From: G965279335 sp965279285
GTDB lineage: Bacteria > Pseudomonadota > Gammaproteobacteria > DSM-16500
Direction of reading: 5' to 3'
Assembly (NCBI GenBank): GCA_965279285.1
Contig: OZ257148.1
Coordinates: 744,001 to 808,000, forward strand
DNA: 64,000 nucleotides
In this document: positions 34,124-43,070 of the stretch, piece by piece
How the letters are laid out: each line of letters starts with the position of its first letter
How positions within the stretch are numbered: the first letter of the stretch is position 1
Program-made: the position numbers and the translations under genes
Notes under the pieces: model-generated
What the model saw: only the letters and a program-made list of their open reading frames with translations
Told to the model about the DNA's origin: nothing
Database searches by the model: none

Positions 34124-34802
34124 ATTTCCTTTGCGGAAAATCCGTAGCTTTGTAAAACGTGATGGTCGAATGACAGTTGGGCAGCGTGATGCACTGCAAA
34201 AACTTTGGCCGCGGTTTGGCTTGGAGTTAAGTGCGGGCTTAATTAATTTTTCTCAAGTTTTCCAGCGCGAAGCGCCACGAATTTTAGAAATTGGTTTTGG
34301 CTCTGGCCAGTCACTGCTAGCAATGGCAAAATCACATCCAGAAGAAGATTATATTGGTATAGAAATGCATCAACCTGGCATTGGTGGTTTGTTATTAGGA
34401 ATGGAGTTGCAACAGGTAGAAAACATTCGTATTTATTACGCTGATGCGGTAGAAGTATTAGAGCGTTGCATTCCAGAGGAAAGTTTGGATGTGATTCAGA
34501 TTTTTTTCCCAGACCCCTGGCAAAAACGCAAGCACCATAAGCGCCGTTTAATCCAGCCAGATTTTGTTAGTATGCTAGCTAAAAAATTAAAATTATGCGG
34601 TACGCTACATTTAGCAACGGATTGGGAGGATTACGCTGAGGAAATGATTCGTGTATTATCCGGAGCTGAGGAGTACATTAATTTAGCGGGGCATGGGAAT
34701 TTTGCGGAACGTTCTACTCAAAGACCGTTGGTGACTAAATTTGAAGAACGTGGTAAACGTTCAGGTAGAATTATTAGAGAATTACAGTTTGCAAAGCGAT
34801 AA
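34110..34802 (+). CDS. trmB: tRNA (guanine-N7)-methyltransferase
   Basis: About 230 aa. Makes m7G46 in tRNA. ILEIGFGSGQSLLAMA is the SAM site, IGIEMHQPGIGGLL follows, and IFFPDPWQKRKHHKRRL is the diagnostic TrmB motif. C-terminal TKFEERGKR also matches the family. The ATG at 34110 (MTENKFPLRKIRSF) is preferred over one three codons earlier; it lies inside the end of pncB, so the two are coupled. Confidence 0.95.
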   Translation: MTENKFPLRKIRSFVKRDGRMTVGQRDALQKLWPRFGLELSAGLINFSQVFQREAPRILEIGFGSGQSLLAMAKSHPEEDYIGIEMHQPGIGGLLLGMELQQVENIRIYYADAVEVLERCIPEESLDVIQIFFPDPWQKRKHHKRRLIQPDFVSMLAKKLKLCGTLHLATDWEDYAEEMIRVLSGAEEYINLAGHGNFAERSTQRPLVTKFEERGKRSGRIIRELQFAKR

Positions 34803-34868
34803 GGTCAGGGATTAGGATAAGCATACGAAAAATGTGGAATAAAACAGCAGTCATAGGGAGATTGAGAA

Positions 34869-35276
34869 ATGAAGCAATATTTACTCGTTTTAAACATCGT
34901 TTTGATGGCATTGTTATTGTCAGGATGTGGGCCTATTTATCAGACCACTTATTCTTATAAGCCAGCACCCAGTTCTTCAGGCAAATTGTGTACCGCACAA
35001 TGTTTTCAAACTAAAAATAGTTGTCAGCAAATTTGTCAATTGCAAGATCAGAATTGTCGTCTGCAAGCTCATCAAGAGGCTTATTATCGTTATAGTGAAT
35101 ATCTCCGTGAACAAAAAGCGGCAGGTAAAAAAGCGCGGCAACAATTAAGTAGTTTTGATCATAGTTATACCCGTTGTAATAATTCATGCCATTGTACAGC
35201 TGATTTTAATGCTTGTTATCAAAGTTGTGGTGGTCAAGTGATGACTAAGCGGATTTGTACCGCGTTTTGTAATTAA
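34869..35276 (+). CDS. Cysteine-rich lipoprotein of unknown function
   Basis: A 135-aa protein with a lipoprotein signal peptide (LLLSGC, mature Cys 20). The mature part has 12 further cysteines in two clusters (CTAQC, NSCQQIC, QNC; then RCNNSCHC, NACYQSC, RICTAFC), separated by a charged, Tyr-rich helix. The even number and paired spacing suggest six disulfides made in the periplasm, where DsbD, encoded in this window, would help isomerisation. No family recognised. GGGAG precedes the start, and an outer-membrane barrel gene follows after 20 bases. Confidence 0.65.
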   Translation: MKQYLLVLNIVLMALLLSGCGPIYQTTYSYKPAPSSSGKLCTAQCFQTKNSCQQICQLQDQNCRLQAHQEAYYRYSEYLREQKAAGKKARQQLSSFDHSYTRCNNSCHCTADFNACYQSCGGQVMTKRICTAFCN

Positions 35277-35295
35277 TAATATAGAAGGTGATAGG

Positions 35296-36084
35296 ATGAA
35301 TAATAGAATTATAAAAATGTTAAGTGTGGGTTGTTTGATGTTAAGCATGTCAGCAGGCGCGTATGCGGCGGCAGCTGGATTTTATGTTGGTGGTCAGGTT
35401 GGGCGAACAAACACGCATAATTTACCCAAAAGTTTACAAGCGGGAACTTTTCCAATCGTCGCTCCACAGCCTGTTCCTATTGTGCCGCCGACGATAACGA
35501 GTACGACTGTCACCCCCTCAAATACCGGTGTCGGTGGACGATTATATGTGGGATATAATCTGAGTGAATATTTTGCGATGGAAATGGGTTTTACTCATTA
35601 TGCTTCTTCTACGTATACTGTTCCCTCATCGCCACAACTCTTGGCAGGTAATCCTGTTGGAACACCTACAGCAACACCAGGAATCAATGTTAATGCTTTT
35701 GATTTTGTTGCTAAAGGTATGTTGCCGATTGCTTCATCAGGTTTTGGTGTGTTTGGTAAAGCCGGTGTTTCTATCTTGAAACAAGGAATGGCTGGAACAT
35801 TTACTTCTTACTATAATACGAATATTGGAACAACAACGGTTACATCGCCTAATGGTTTGATTTCAACAACGTATCAGGGTAGCTTTGTTAAAGCCAATAC
35901 GACAACAGCTTTTTTTCGTCCAACCGCTGCGATTGGTGCTTATTATGATCTTTCACAAAATTGGCAAGTTGATTTTACATTAAGCCGAGTTTTTGGTGGT
36001 GGCGGTTTACAAAATACGGATCTTTATAGTCTTGGTTTTTCTTATCATTTTGTTGATAAATATTGCGGGCAGTTTTTGTGTTAG
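35296..36084 (+). CDS. Outer-membrane beta-barrel protein (OmpA/opacity-like)
   Basis: A 262-aa protein with a clear signal peptide (cleavage after AGAYAAA). FYVGGQVGRTNT, GGRLYVGYNLSEYFAMEMGFTHY, FDFVAKGMLPIASSGFGVFGKAGVS, AAIGAYYDLSQNWQVDFTLSRVFG and YSLGFSYHF are alternating amphipathic strands of an eight-strand barrel. Pro/Thr-rich stretches between them are the likely surface loops. After the usual terminal aromatic strand there is an odd short tail with two cysteines (DKYCGQFLC). Function unknown. Confidence 0.8.
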   Translation: MNNRIIKMLSVGCLMLSMSAGAYAAAAGFYVGGQVGRTNTHNLPKSLQAGTFPIVAPQPVPIVPPTITSTTVTPSNTGVGGRLYVGYNLSEYFAMEMGFTHYASSTYTVPSSPQLLAGNPVGTPTATPGINVNAFDFVAKGMLPIASSGFGVFGKAGVSILKQGMAGTFTSYYNTNIGTTTVTSPNGLISTTYQGSFVKANTTTAFFRPTAAIGAYYDLSQNWQVDFTLSRVFGGGGLQNTDLYSLGFSYHFVDKYCGQFLC

Positions 36085-36091
36085 AGAGTGG

Positions 36092-36182
36092 TGGTGGGCA
36101 CGCTGCGCTTTGCCCACCCTACAAAAAATGACAAAAATAAATTATAAAAATGTAGGGTGGGCAAAGCGCAGCGTGCCCACCG
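36092..36182. repeat. Type A palindromic element, copy 13 (outer ends lost)
   Basis: Only the inner arms GGTGGGCACGCTGCGC... / ...GCGCAGCGTGCCCACC and a 30-base A/T loop remain; the ATTCAGCAG ends are gone. Between convergent genes, 5 bases from the hemW stop. Confidence 0.82.
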
Positions 36183-36186
36183 TTCA

Positions 36187-37347
36187 TTATTCTAAAAAAA
36201 TCCCAATCAAATCATTTAAAAATCGCTGCCCCAACTCTGTAGCACATAAAATACTTGCATCATTCATTAAGAGATTTTTTTCTTTCGCTATTTTTAATGC
36301 CGGTTCCAAGTTAGCGATGCTTAGCCCCGTACGCTCAGAAAATAACGTTGTTGGAACCCCCTGTGTGAGTCGTAATGCATTTAACATAAACTCAAAAACA
36401 ACTTCTTTTTCACTAACGTTATGCTGAGGGGTAAGATTTTTTTTTGCAGATTTGCCAAATAATTGTAAATAATCTTTTGGATGTTTTATTTGTGCCTGAC
36501 GAATAATCATTCCTTGATCGACATCAGTGATTTTACTATGCGCACCTGCTCCAATACCTAAGTAATCACCAAACTCCCAATAATTTTTATTATGAATACA
36601 TTCATGATGCGCTTGTGAATAAGCTGAAATTTCATATTGGTTCAAGCCATGACTAGCTAAAATATTTTTCCCCTGTTCTTGAATTTCCCATAAGATGTCA
36701 TCTTGGGGTAGCACCGGCGGCTGATGGTAAAAAAAAGTATTAGGCTCGATAGTTAATTGATACCACGATAAATGAGGCGGTTTAAATTGTAAGGCATCTT
36801 GAATATCGTTGAGAGCCTCTGCTATGGATTGATCAGGTAAGCCATGCATTAAATCAAGATTGAAATTATTAAACCCAGCTCCAATCGCAGCATCGATTGC
36901 CCTTAAAGCATATTCTCTATCATGGATTCGTCCAAGAGCAATTAATTTTTCATTTTGTAAACTTTGAATGCCGATGGATAAACGATTGATTCCTGCTGTA
37001 CGAAAGCCTTTAAAGCGAGCTTCATCAATAGTGCCAGGATTTGCTTCAAGGGTAATTTCAATGTGTGAGCCAAAGTTCAGTAGGGTATTCACACCCACCA
37101 GGATTTTTTCAATGGCTCCAGGAGAAAATAAGCTCGGTGTTCCACCACCAAAAAAAATACTGACTAGTCGTCGCCCCCAGATAAGTGGCAGTTGTTGTTC
37201 TAATTCGCGTAACAGGGCATCGACATAGAGTTCTTCAGGCAAATTATCTTTGGCTTCATGTGAGTTAAAGTCACAATAGGGGCATTTGCGGACACACCAC
37301 GGTAGATGGATGTAAAGACTTAATGGAATAGGGCGGGTGAAATTCAT
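36187..37347 (-). CDS. hemW: Radical SAM heme chaperone HemW
   Basis: A 386-aa protein related to HemN. LYIHLPWCVRKCPYCDFNSH gives the 4Fe-4S cluster cysteines C18, C22 and C25 (C-x3-C-x2-C); FFGGGTPSLFSP, ITLEANPGTID, RLSIGIQSLQ and DLMHGLPDQS follow in family order. Lacks the extra residues needed for coproporphyrinogen oxidase activity by length, so HemW rather than HemN. Inserts heme into respiratory proteins. Confidence 0.92.
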   Translation of the reverse strand: MNFTRPIPLSLYIHLPWCVRKCPYCDFNSHEAKDNLPEELYVDALLRELEQQLPLIWGRRLVSIFFGGGTPSLFSPGAIEKILVGVNTLLNFGSHIEITLEANPGTIDEARFKGFRTAGINRLSIGIQSLQNEKLIALGRIHDREYALRAIDAAIGAGFNNFNLDLMHGLPDQSIAEALNDIQDALQFKPPHLSWYQLTIEPNTFFYHQPPVLPQDDILWEIQEQGKNILASHGLNQYEISAYSQAHHECIHNKNYWEFGDYLGIGAGAHSKITDVDQGMIIRQAQIKHPKDYLQLFGKSAKKNLTPQHNVSEKEVVFEFMLNALRLTQGVPTTLFSERTGLSIANLEPALKIAKEKNLLMNDASILCATELGQRFLNDLIGIFLE

Positions 37348-37380
37348 GTTGAGAGATTGTACACTAAGCAGTGGTTATTT

Positions 37381-37508
37381 GTAACTATTCAGCAGTCAGA
37401 GAGTTTGGTGGGCACGCTGCGCTTTGCCCATCCTACATTTTTTATAATTTTTGTAGGGTGAGCAAAGCGCAGCGTGCCCACCAAACTCTCTGGCTGCTGA
37501 ATAGTTAC
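37381..37508. repeat. Type A palindromic element, copy 14, with near-perfect 8-bp target duplication
   Basis: Ends GTAACTATTCAGCAG / CTGCTGAATAGTTAC, arms TCAGAGAGTTTGG / CCAAACTCTCTGG, short loop. Flanks GGTTATTT and GGCTATTT match at 7 of 8. In the divergent promoter region between hemW and mdh. Confidence 0.91.
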
Positions 37509-37584
37509 GGCTATTTTTCAATTTCCACTAGGCAGCATTTCGCGTTAGAATACGCCCACTATTTTTTATCTCGGAGTTGAGCTC

Positions 37585-38568
37585 ATGAAAACACGTGTAA
37601 AGGTTGCTATCACTGGTGCAGCTGGTCAAATTGGTTATGCTCTAATTTTCAGAATTGCCTCAGGACAAATGCTAGGTCCAAATGTTGAAATCGACTTACA
37701 CTTATTAGAGTTAGAGCCGGCTTTGCCAAGTTTGCGCGGTGTTGCCATGGAGTTGGATGATTGTGCATTTCCATTATTAAAAAATGTGGTTTGTACTTCT
37801 GATGTCAATGAAGCAATGCGCGATGTAAATTGGGCCGTGTTAGTTGGGGCTGTTCCCCGTAAAGAAGGAATGGAGCGAGCTGATTTATTAAAAATTAATG
37901 GAAAAATTTTTACTACTCAAGGACGTGCGATTAATGATAATGCCGCGGCAGATGTGCAAGTATTTGTTGTAGGTAATCCGTGTAACACCAATTGTTTGAT
38001 TGCTATGCATAATGCAAAAGATATTCCACGAGAGCGTTTTTTTGCAATGACAACGTTAGATGAATTGCGAGCACGTAAACAATTAGCGATTAAGGCGGGT
38101 GTTGATGTTACGACGGTGAAGCAGATGACGATTTGGGGTAATCATTCATCAACGCAGTTTCCTGATTTTTATCATGCAAAAATTAATGGTAAATCGGCTG
38201 CTGAAGTGGTTGATTTGAATTGGTTGCAAAATGATTTTATTCGTGTGGTACAAAATCGTGGTGCAGAAGTTATTAAAGCGCGAGGTGCTTCTTCAGCTGC
38301 TTCTGCTGCTAACGCAGCGTTAACAGGCGTTTATAATCTGACTCATGAAACTCCGCAAGGCGAAGTTTATTCTGTTGCTCGTTGTTCGCAAGGTGAATAC
38401 GGTGTTGATGAAGGATTAATATTTTCTTTTCCATGTCGTACTGAGGGCGGTCAGTCTAAAGTGGTTACTGGTTGGGATTTTAATGCTTTTTCGCAAGAAA
38501 AATTTAATCTTACTTTAGAAGAGTTGCGTAAAGAGCGTGATGCAGTGAAAGAGTTAGGATTAATTTAG
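37585..38568 (+). CDS. mdh: Malate dehydrogenase (NAD)
   Basis: A 327-aa TCA-cycle enzyme oxidising malate to oxaloacetate. VAITGAAGQIGYALIF is the NAD fold, VLVGAVPRKEGMERADLL holds the mobile loop arginines, VGNPCNTNC and the catalytic His in TIWGNHSSTQFPDF are present. This 327-aa form is the cytosolic-type MDH common in Coxiella, Legionella and many other proteobacteria rather than the 312-aa E. coli type. CGGAG precedes the ATG. Confidence 0.95.
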   Translation: MKTRVKVAITGAAGQIGYALIFRIASGQMLGPNVEIDLHLLELEPALPSLRGVAMELDDCAFPLLKNVVCTSDVNEAMRDVNWAVLVGAVPRKEGMERADLLKINGKIFTTQGRAINDNAAADVQVFVVGNPCNTNCLIAMHNAKDIPRERFFAMTTLDELRARKQLAIKAGVDVTTVKQMTIWGNHSSTQFPDFYHAKINGKSAAEVVDLNWLQNDFIRVVQNRGAEVIKARGASSAASAANAALTGVYNLTHETPQGEVYSVARCSQGEYGVDEGLIFSFPCRTEGGQSKVVTGWDFNAFSQEKFNLTLEELRKERDAVKELGLI

Positions 38569-38604
38569 TTTAAGTAACAATGATAGTGTTTCTGTTTTTA
38601 TGCC

Positions 38605-38785
38605 ATAACTACTCAGCACTCAAAGTTTGGTGGGCACGCTGCGCTTTGCCCACCCTACATTTTTAATACAATCAAATTGTGGTATACCCCACATTTCACC
38701 AAAAATATAACACCCCGCCATAAATTCAAAAACGTAGGGTGGACAAAGCGCAGCGTGCCCACCAACTTTGAGTGCTGAGAGTTAC
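38605..38785. repeat. Type A palindromic element, copy 15, with near-perfect 8-bp target duplication
   Basis: Ends ATAACTACTCAGCAC / GTGCTGAGAGTTAC, arms CACTCAAAGTTTGG / CCAACTTTGAGTGC, which differ from every other copy yet match each other. Long loop of about 75 bases. Flanks TTTATGCC and TTCATGCC match at 7 of 8; the right one overlaps the stop of the ZIP gene. Confidence 0.9.
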
Positions 38786-38786
38786 T

Positions 38787-39554
38787 TCATGCCCAGCGTG
38801 CAATGCCTGCCATGATAATTAAACCTGTTATTAAAAAAACAAATTCAAGCAAGCTCTCTGATTCATCAGCACGATGATGATGGTTAATATGATGCAGCGT
38901 CGACATATATAAAAAAGTTCCTGCAGCAAAAGCATTAAATCCTGCAGTAAGCAATAATCCTGTTTGGCTATGTAGTTTGGAAGTTAGCAAAGTGCCTAAG
39001 CCTATACCAAGCGGCGTCATGAGCGAAAATATTAGCACGGTGATAATGATAGATTTTAACGAGAGTGAGCTGCGATTTAAAATCACTGCCAAGGCAAAAC
39101 TTTCTGAGCTTTTATGGACAATAATCGCAATAAAAATAACAGTTGTTGCTGCGAGTGTCACATTCACACCAAGCGCCGCGCCTTCAATGAGTGAGTGTAT
39201 AACTAAAATAAGCGCTAGCATATAAGGAAGTGAATGGGGGTGATCATTCTTTGCGTTGGGTGAAAAGTGAGATAAGCGCTCAAGAAATAGTAGCAATACA
39301 AAACCTAATGCACAAAATAATTCTGCAATGGGATAGCTCGTATTGGGCATAATTTCAGTAAAATTGGTAATGGCATCGGGTAGCATATGAAACAAGCCTG
39401 CTCCCAGAAATATTCCGCTCGCAAACGCATCACCTAACTCTAAAATATGATTATGCGATGGATAAATACGTGCTCGAATCGGATAAATGACCGCAATGAT
39501 GCTGACAATAAAAATCAAAAAGCCGGCAAAAGCTTTATAAAAAAGTAATGACAC
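38787..39554 (-). CDS. ZIP-family metal transporter
   Basis: A 255-aa inner-membrane protein with eight hydrophobic segments. The metal-path motifs are GIFLGAGLFHMLPDA in TM2, LALILVIHSLIEGAALG in TM4 (HSxxEG) and IIVHKSSESFALAV in TM5 (HK...E), typical for ZIP zinc/iron importers. A His-rich stretch (NHHHRADES) lies near the C-terminus. Metal specificity not deducible. Confidence 0.87.
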   Translation of the reverse strand: MSLLFYKAFAGFLIFIVSIIAVIYPIRARIYPSHNHILELGDAFASGIFLGAGLFHMLPDAITNFTEIMPNTSYPIAELFCALGFVLLLFLERLSHFSPNAKNDHPHSLPYMLALILVIHSLIEGAALGVNVTLAATTVIFIAIIVHKSSESFALAVILNRSSLSLKSIIITVLIFSLMTPLGIGLGTLLTSKLHSQTGLLLTAGFNAFAAGTFLYMSTLHHINHHHRADESESLLEFVFLITGLIIMAGIARWA

Positions 39555-39668
39555 AATATGACTTCCAGTTACTAATGGCCGTGGATAGTATACATACTAA
39601 TGTAGCATCAACAAAGCAGAGCTGCTAAAGTTAGTATCAATCAAAGAAGGGAAGACTTTTTATCTATT

Positions 39669-40322
39669 ATGACCGAGCTAACAATTGTACAAAAAATTGC
39701 TGTTTGGGCAATTCCACTTATTTTTGCTATTACTTTACATGAAGTGGCTCATGGTTGGGTTGCCAATCTTTTTGGTGATCGTACTGCTAAGTTGTCTGGC
39801 CGTTTAACGATTAATCCTATTAAGCATATTGATTTAATCGGAACTATTGTCGTCCCAGCTCTCATGTTGATGGTTGGCGGTTTTATTTTTGGTTGGGCAA
39901 AGCCAGTTCCTGTGAATGCACGAAATATGGCCAAGCCGCGTATAGAGATGCCAATTGTTTGTTTGGCAGGCCCATTGGCCAACTTATTAATGGCAGTTTT
40001 TTGGGCGGGAATTGCTAAGTGTGGATATATTTTAGTAGCCGCAAATCCGTGGTTGGGTGAACCATTGATTTATATGGGTGAGGCAGGGATTTCGATTAAT
40101 ATTGTGTTAGGCGTATTAAATTGTTTGCCCATTCCGCCTTTAGACGGAGGGCGAGCGTTATATTATTTGTTGCCTGGGCGTATGGGTTGGTTTTTTAATC
40201 GTATAGAGCCTTATGGTTTTTTTATACTGTTGGCTTTGATTGCAACAGGTGTGTTGTCTTATGTGATTGGTCCATTGTATCTATTGTTAACGAGTTGGAT
40301 TGCATCGTTATTTGGTTTGTGA
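39669..40322 (+). CDS. Site-2 protease family (M50) membrane metalloprotease
   Basis: A 217-aa protein of about six membrane segments. ITLHEVAHGWVANLFGD has the HExxH zinc site in the first helix, and LNCLPIPPLDGGRAL gives the third ligand (LDG) in a late helix. It lacks PDZ domains, so it belongs to the small Rip/YwhC-like group rather than RseP. Substrate unknown. Confidence 0.9.
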   Translation: MTELTIVQKIAVWAIPLIFAITLHEVAHGWVANLFGDRTAKLSGRLTINPIKHIDLIGTIVVPALMLMVGGFIFGWAKPVPVNARNMAKPRIEMPIVCLAGPLANLLMAVFWAGIAKCGYILVAANPWLGEPLIYMGEAGISINIVLGVLNCLPIPPLDGGRALYYLLPGRMGWFFNRIEPYGFFILLALIATGVLSYVIGPLYLLLTSWIASLFGL

Positions 40323-40323
40323 A

Positions 40324-40483
40324 GTAAAACTATTCAGCAGCAGGGAGTTTGGTGGGCACGCTGCGCTTTGCCCACCCTACAAAAGCATTAGGATCAAAAC
40401 ATTACAAAAATAAATTATAAAAATGTAGGGTGGGCAAAGCGCAGCGTGCCCACCAAACTCCCTGGCCGCTGAATAGTTTTAAA
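40324..40483. repeat. Type A palindromic element, copy 16
   Basis: Ends AAAACTATTCAGCAGC / GCCGCTGAATAGTTTT, arms CAGGGAGTTTGG / CCAAACTCCCTGG, 45-base loop which is one of the longest versions of the A/T loop. No target duplication. Between convergent genes. Confidence 0.88.
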
Positions 40484-40509
40484 AACACCCGGATCTTATT
40501 CAATCCGGG
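40479..40509 (-). terminator. Intrinsic terminator of the membrane-protein gene
   Basis: Reading leftward, CCCGGAT and ATCCGGG form a 7-bp stem with an 8-base loop, followed by TGTTTTTAAAA. It lies just after the stop of the leftward 235-aa membrane-protein gene and directly beside the end of copy 16. Confidence 0.75.
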
Positions 40510-40523
40510 CATATCTGAAGGTG

Positions 40524-41231
40524 TTATGCTGTTTTTGTAACGAAAATATTACGGTATAAGATAGCAATGCCATTATATACCATAGGTAATGTCCAAATGA
40601 GCGGAATTAAGATTAACATACCGCTTACCCCAGCAATTAAGCCAAGTAGGATGATAAACCAGAGTGTTTTAAACCAGTGCGCGCAAATATGTTTACGTGA
40701 TGCTTCTAAGGCTGCCCAAGTGTTTAATTGTTTATCAACAACCAAAGGGACAAACATAATATAAGTCACGATGATATAAAGCATAACTAAAGAAAGCCCA
40801 AACTGTGCCCAGCTGCTATCAATTAACAGGCTTCTTACTAGGCCAATGAGTCCAACAACGATGGGATAGATTGCAAGTTGTTTCCAGTACTTGAGATAAT
40901 GGAAGACTGAAGAGTAAACAATAGGTTCACCAGCACAGTGCTTGATAGACAGCATTAATAAGCCACCGAATAAGGGCGTGCTTAAAAATACGCTAAATAA
41001 AATTTGTAATATCTGAGCAATCGGATGAGTGATCACAGCTAGATCGCCCATAGGATAGTATTGTTGTATTAACCCATCAATGCTGTAAGAAATCATAAAC
41101 GTTGCTGCGGTAATGAGAGCAATACAAGCAAACGCTGCCCAGAAACTACCTTTAAGTCCATCTGTTTTTTTCCAAGCTTCGCTGAAAATATCGCCAATAT
41201 TAAAATTGTATTGAATAGGTTCTGAAGTCAT
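40524..41231 (-). CDS. Multi-pass membrane protein of unknown function
   Basis: A 235-aa protein with a short polar N-terminus and about six hydrophobic segments (for example AAFACIALITAATFMISYSI, IAQILQILFSVFLSTPLFGGLLML, LWFIILLGLIAGVSGMLILI). The motif AALEASRKHICAHWFKTLWFIILLG is typical of the DUF975/BPSS1780-like membrane proteins found widely in bacteria, for which no function is established. Single gene with its own terminator. Confidence 0.65.
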   Translation of the reverse strand: MTSEPIQYNFNIGDIFSEAWKKTDGLKGSFWAAFACIALITAATFMISYSIDGLIQQYYPMGDLAVITHPIAQILQILFSVFLSTPLFGGLLMLSIKHCAGEPIVYSSVFHYLKYWKQLAIYPIVVGLIGLVRSLLIDSSWAQFGLSLVMLYIIVTYIMFVPLVVDKQLNTWAALEASRKHICAHWFKTLWFIILLGLIAGVSGMLILIPLIWTLPMVYNGIAILYRNIFVTKTA

Positions 41232-41332
41232 AAGAGGAATCCTTTCTTAAGTGAATGTCATTTCTACATTAGCAAATTATTAGGCAATGTACAAATGGAA
41301 GGTAAGCTGAGGCCAGTTCACTTTTTGCAGAT

Positions 41333-41362
41333 AAAAAAAACCCCGCTTGCGCAGGGTTTTTA
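41333..41362 (-). terminator. Intrinsic terminator of groESL
   Basis: Reading leftward, ACCCTGC-GCAA-GCGGGGT forms a 7-bp stem with a GCAA tetraloop, followed by a run of eight T. Immediately after the groEL stop. Confidence 0.92.
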
Positions 41363-41378
41363 AGGAGGAATAAACAGC

Positions 41379-43034
41379 TTACATCATGCCGCCCATACCA
41401 CCCATGCCACCCATACCGCCACCACCCGCGCCCATTCCAGATGCAGAGTCACCGTCTTCTTTTGGAAGCTCAGTAATCATGCATTCAGTAGTGATCATTA
41501 GGCCAGCGATAGATGCCGCAAGCTGTAATGCAGTACGAGTTACTTTGGTTGGATCTAAAATACCCATTTCTAACATGTCGCCATATTCACCTGTTGCTGC
41601 ATTAAAGCCAAAGCTTGCTTTGCCTTCTAATACTTTGTTAACGATAACAGATGCTTCATAGCCAGCATTGGTTACTATCTGACGTAAAGGTGCTTCTAAT
41701 GCTTTATAGGTCAATTTAATTCCCATATTTTGTGCATCATTGCCGCCTTTAAGAGCTTTAATTGCTTGAAGTGCGCGAATCAGAGCAACACCACCACCAG
41801 GAACAACGCCTTCTTCAACTGCAGCGCGGGTAGCATGTAGAGCATCTTCAACACGAGCTTTCTTTTCTTTCATTTCAAGCTCAGAACCAGCGCCAACTTT
41901 AATTACTGCAACGCCACCAGCGAGTTTTGCAACGCGCTCTTGGAGTTTTTCACGATCATAGTCAGATGAGGTTTCTTGAATGCGAGCACGTAATTGTTTA
42001 ATTCTGCCTTCAATTTCAGTTTTGTCACCAGCGCCATCAATAATCGTTGTGCTGTCTTTGTCAATATGAACGCGCTTAGCAGAACCTAAATCTTTCAAGG
42101 ATGCTGATTCTAAAGTACGACCCACTTCTTCTGAAATAACTTGTGCTTTGGTTAAGGTAGCAATGTCTTGTAACATTTCTTTACGACGATCACCAAAACC
42201 AGGTGCTTTTACCGCGCAAACTTTAACAATACCACGCATGTGGTTAACAACAAGAGTCGCTAAGGCTTCACCTTCAACATCTTCAGCAATAATCAACAAT
42301 GAGCGACCTGATTTTGCAACACCTTCAAGGACTGGGAGCAAGTCACGAATTGAGGAAATCTTTTTATCGACGATTAAGATAGATGGATTTTCTAAATCAG
42401 CAGACATATTTTGTTGATTAGTGATGAAGTAAGGAGAGAGGTAACCACGATCAAATTGCATACCTTCTACAACATCAAGTTCATTTTCTAAACCAGAACC
42501 TTCTTCAACAGTGATAACGCCTTCTTTGCCTACTTTAGTCATTGCATCAGCAATAATACGACCGATAGAAGCATCAGCATTAGCAGAAATAGTACCTACT
42601 TGTGCAATTGCTTTGTCGTCTTTGCAAGGAGCAGATAATTTTTTTAATTCTGCAGCTGCAGCGACGACAGCTAAATCGATACCGCGTTTTAGATCCATAG
42701 GGTTGAAGCCAGCAACAACTGCTTTGAGGCCTTCGACGAGGATTTGGCGTGCTAATACAGTGGCAGTTGTTGTTCCATCACCCGCTTCATCAGAAGTTTG
42801 TGATGCAACTTCTTTAACCATTTGTGCACCCATGTTTTTGAATCTATCTTTGAACTCAATTGCTTTAGCAACGGATACGCCGTCTTTAGTAATCGTTGGA
42901 GCACCAAAACTTGCATCGATTACCGCGTTACGGCCATTTGGGCCCATTGTAATTTGTACAGCATCTGCTAATTCATTAACACCCGCTAACATTGATTGGC
43001 GGGCATGATCTGCAAAACGTATGTCTTTAGCCAT
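41379..43034 (-). CDS. groEL: Chaperonin GroEL (Hsp60)
   Basis: A 551-aa subunit of the double-ring chaperonin. TMGPNGRNAVIDASFGAPTITKDGVSVAK, the ATP site DEAGDGTTTATVLA, EGMQFDRGYLSPYF and the Gly-Gly-Met repeat tail (GGMGGMGGMGGMM) are all present. Second gene of groES-groEL, 36 bases after groES. Under heat-shock control from the promoter upstream of groES. Confidence 0.98.
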   Translation of the reverse strand: MAKDIRFADHARQSMLAGVNELADAVQITMGPNGRNAVIDASFGAPTITKDGVSVAKAIEFKDRFKNMGAQMVKEVASQTSDEAGDGTTTATVLARQILVEGLKAVVAGFNPMDLKRGIDLAVVAAAAELKKLSAPCKDDKAIAQVGTISANADASIGRIIADAMTKVGKEGVITVEEGSGLENELDVVEGMQFDRGYLSPYFITNQQNMSADLENPSILIVDKKISSIRDLLPVLEGVAKSGRSLLIIAEDVEGEALATLVVNHMRGIVKVCAVKAPGFGDRRKEMLQDIATLTKAQVISEEVGRTLESASLKDLGSAKRVHIDKDSTTIIDGAGDKTEIEGRIKQLRARIQETSSDYDREKLQERVAKLAGGVAVIKVGAGSELEMKEKKARVEDALHATRAAVEEGVVPGGGVALIRALQAIKALKGGNDAQNMGIKLTYKALEAPLRQIVTNAGYEASVIVNKVLEGKASFGFNAATGEYGDMLEMGILDPTKVTRTALQLAASIAGLMITTECMITELPKEDGDSASGMGAGGGGMGGMGGMGGMM

Positions 43035-43070
43035 GATTTTTATTTCCTCTAAAAAGTTTAAATACGGGGG

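Noticed and set aside
35993..36427. 144-codon frame across the barrel gene end and copy 13
   Set aside because: Overlaps two real genes and the repeat; composition is that of a shadow frame.
42511..43008. 165-codon frame opposite groEL
   Set aside because: Antisense shadow of a highly biased conserved gene; no ribosome-binding site or family.
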